From Deltaproteobacteria bacterium (GTDB lineage Bacteria > Myxococcota_A > UBA9160), in NCBI GenBank assembly GCA_003520425.1, contig DOUU01000071.1, positions 3,565 through 9,330 of the forward strand: a stretch of DNA of 5,766 nt. Direction: 5' to 3'. Numbering within the stretch: position 1 is the stretch's first letter; the number at the start of each line of letters is the position of its first letter. A program made the translations under genes and the position numbers. Positions 5,324 to 5,766 of the stretch are shown one piece after another. Below the pieces are notes generated by a model. It saw only the letters and a program-made list of their open reading frames with translations, searched no databases and was not told where the DNA came from.

Positions 5324-5766
5324 GGTGCAGTTCCGGCGGCCGCGCGCGCCGCGTCAAAGGCACGAACCACCTTCGGCGATGTGCTCGCACGATCGAGGCG
5401 CAGGCTGGGATCGGCCTCGATCGCGCGCTCAAAGCTGGCGCGCGCGTCGGCGTCTTTCCCCAGCGCGACCTGCGCCGTGCCCGCGATCACGTCGGCCCGG
5501 GCGCGCCGCTGGCGAAGGGCCGGCTCATCGCCTGTGCGCGGAACGGCCTCTCGCGCCTTCATGGCCTTCTCGAGCGCCTCCTCGAAGTGCGCCTGACGAA
5601 CGAGCGCCTCAGCCTCGTCGAGGAGCCCGTCAGCGGCGAGCGGACTTTCTTCGCGGGCGGTTTGCGGCCGCGGTCGGGCTGCTCGCGGAGAAAGGGCAAC
5701 GCGTTGCGCGGGAGCGATGGTTTTTGCCGCCGGCTCCGCGGCCCGCGTCGCCGACACCACAGAGAG
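5320..5766 (-). CDS. TPR-repeat protein, probably exported, 5' end outside the window
   Basis: The frame is open to the right edge, with 148 residues visible. GTG 5760 and GTG 5757 are possible starts but have nothing to recommend them. The first visible residues, LSVVSATRA followed by AEPAAK, look like the end of a signal peptide with cleavage after ATRA, so the true start probably lies further upstream. A Pro/Arg/Ala-rich linker leads into helical repeats: about residues 45-72 of the visible part (LLDEAEALVRQAHFEEALEK) and 88-120 (GTAQVALGKDADARASFERA), followed by EADPSLRLDRASTSPKVVRAF. The DPxLxLD...SPK...F ending is a type I associate with periplasmic TPR proteins that occur near PEGA proteins in myxobacteria-like genomes. 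The TGA stop overlaps the GTG of the VWA gene. It probably acts as a scaffold for the VWA/ATPase neighbours; that is inference. Confidence 0.78.
   Translation of the reverse strand, partial: LSVVSATRAAEPAAKTIAPAQRVALSPRAARPRPQTAREESPLAADGLLDEAEALVRQAHFEEALEKAMKAREAVPRTGDEPALRQRRARADVIAGTAQVALGKDADARASFERAIEADPSLRLDRASTSPKVVRAFDAARAAAGTAP

Noticed and set aside
4721..5596. 291-codon plus-strand open frame
   Set aside because: It is antisense to the VWA and TPR genes and crosses their junction; the minus strand has a signal peptide and the VWA motifs.

Overview
This is a GC-rich bacterial window in which every supported gene lies on the minus strand, so the biology reads from position 5766 down to 1. 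The long proline-rich linkers, the PEGA, TPR and VWA envelope proteins, and the near-exclusive use of G/C in third codon positions suggest a large-genome member of the old delta-proteobacterial assemblage (Myxococcota or a related phylum). That placement is inferred from protein style; no marker gene fixes the taxon.

Layout in transcription order. (1) 5766-2745: three tightly coupled genes, namely the 3' part of an exported TPR protein, a probable VWA lipoprotein, and a 548-residue ExeA/GspA-like AAA ATPase with a transmembrane segment and a C-terminal PEGA domain. Both junctions are 4-bp GTGA stop/start overlaps. Together they look like an envelope-spanning ATPase module of unassigned function. 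(2) 2686-2610: a complete tRNA-Pro(GGG) with an encoded CCA end, followed by a universal stress protein gene whose start codon is unclear. (3) 2154-1775: about 380 bases with no confident gene; one short plus-strand stretch shows coding-like codon use and may be a gene remnant. (4) 1774-1: a promoter with a 14-bp perfect palindrome in its spacer, a MerR-type regulator that appears to start leaderlessly at GTG 1738, a possible 31-codon small gene with a strong ribosome binding site, and a ketoacyl synthase III (FabH-like) gene running off the left edge. Stop/start overlaps link these genes, so they read as one autoregulated operon.

The most interesting items are the ExeA-like ATPase with a PEGA domain in place of a peptidoglycan-binding domain, operonic with a VWA lipoprotein and a TPR protein; the MerR promoter, operator and leaderless start; and the small ORF wedged between regulator and ketosynthase. 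Function for the first system is inferred only from architecture.
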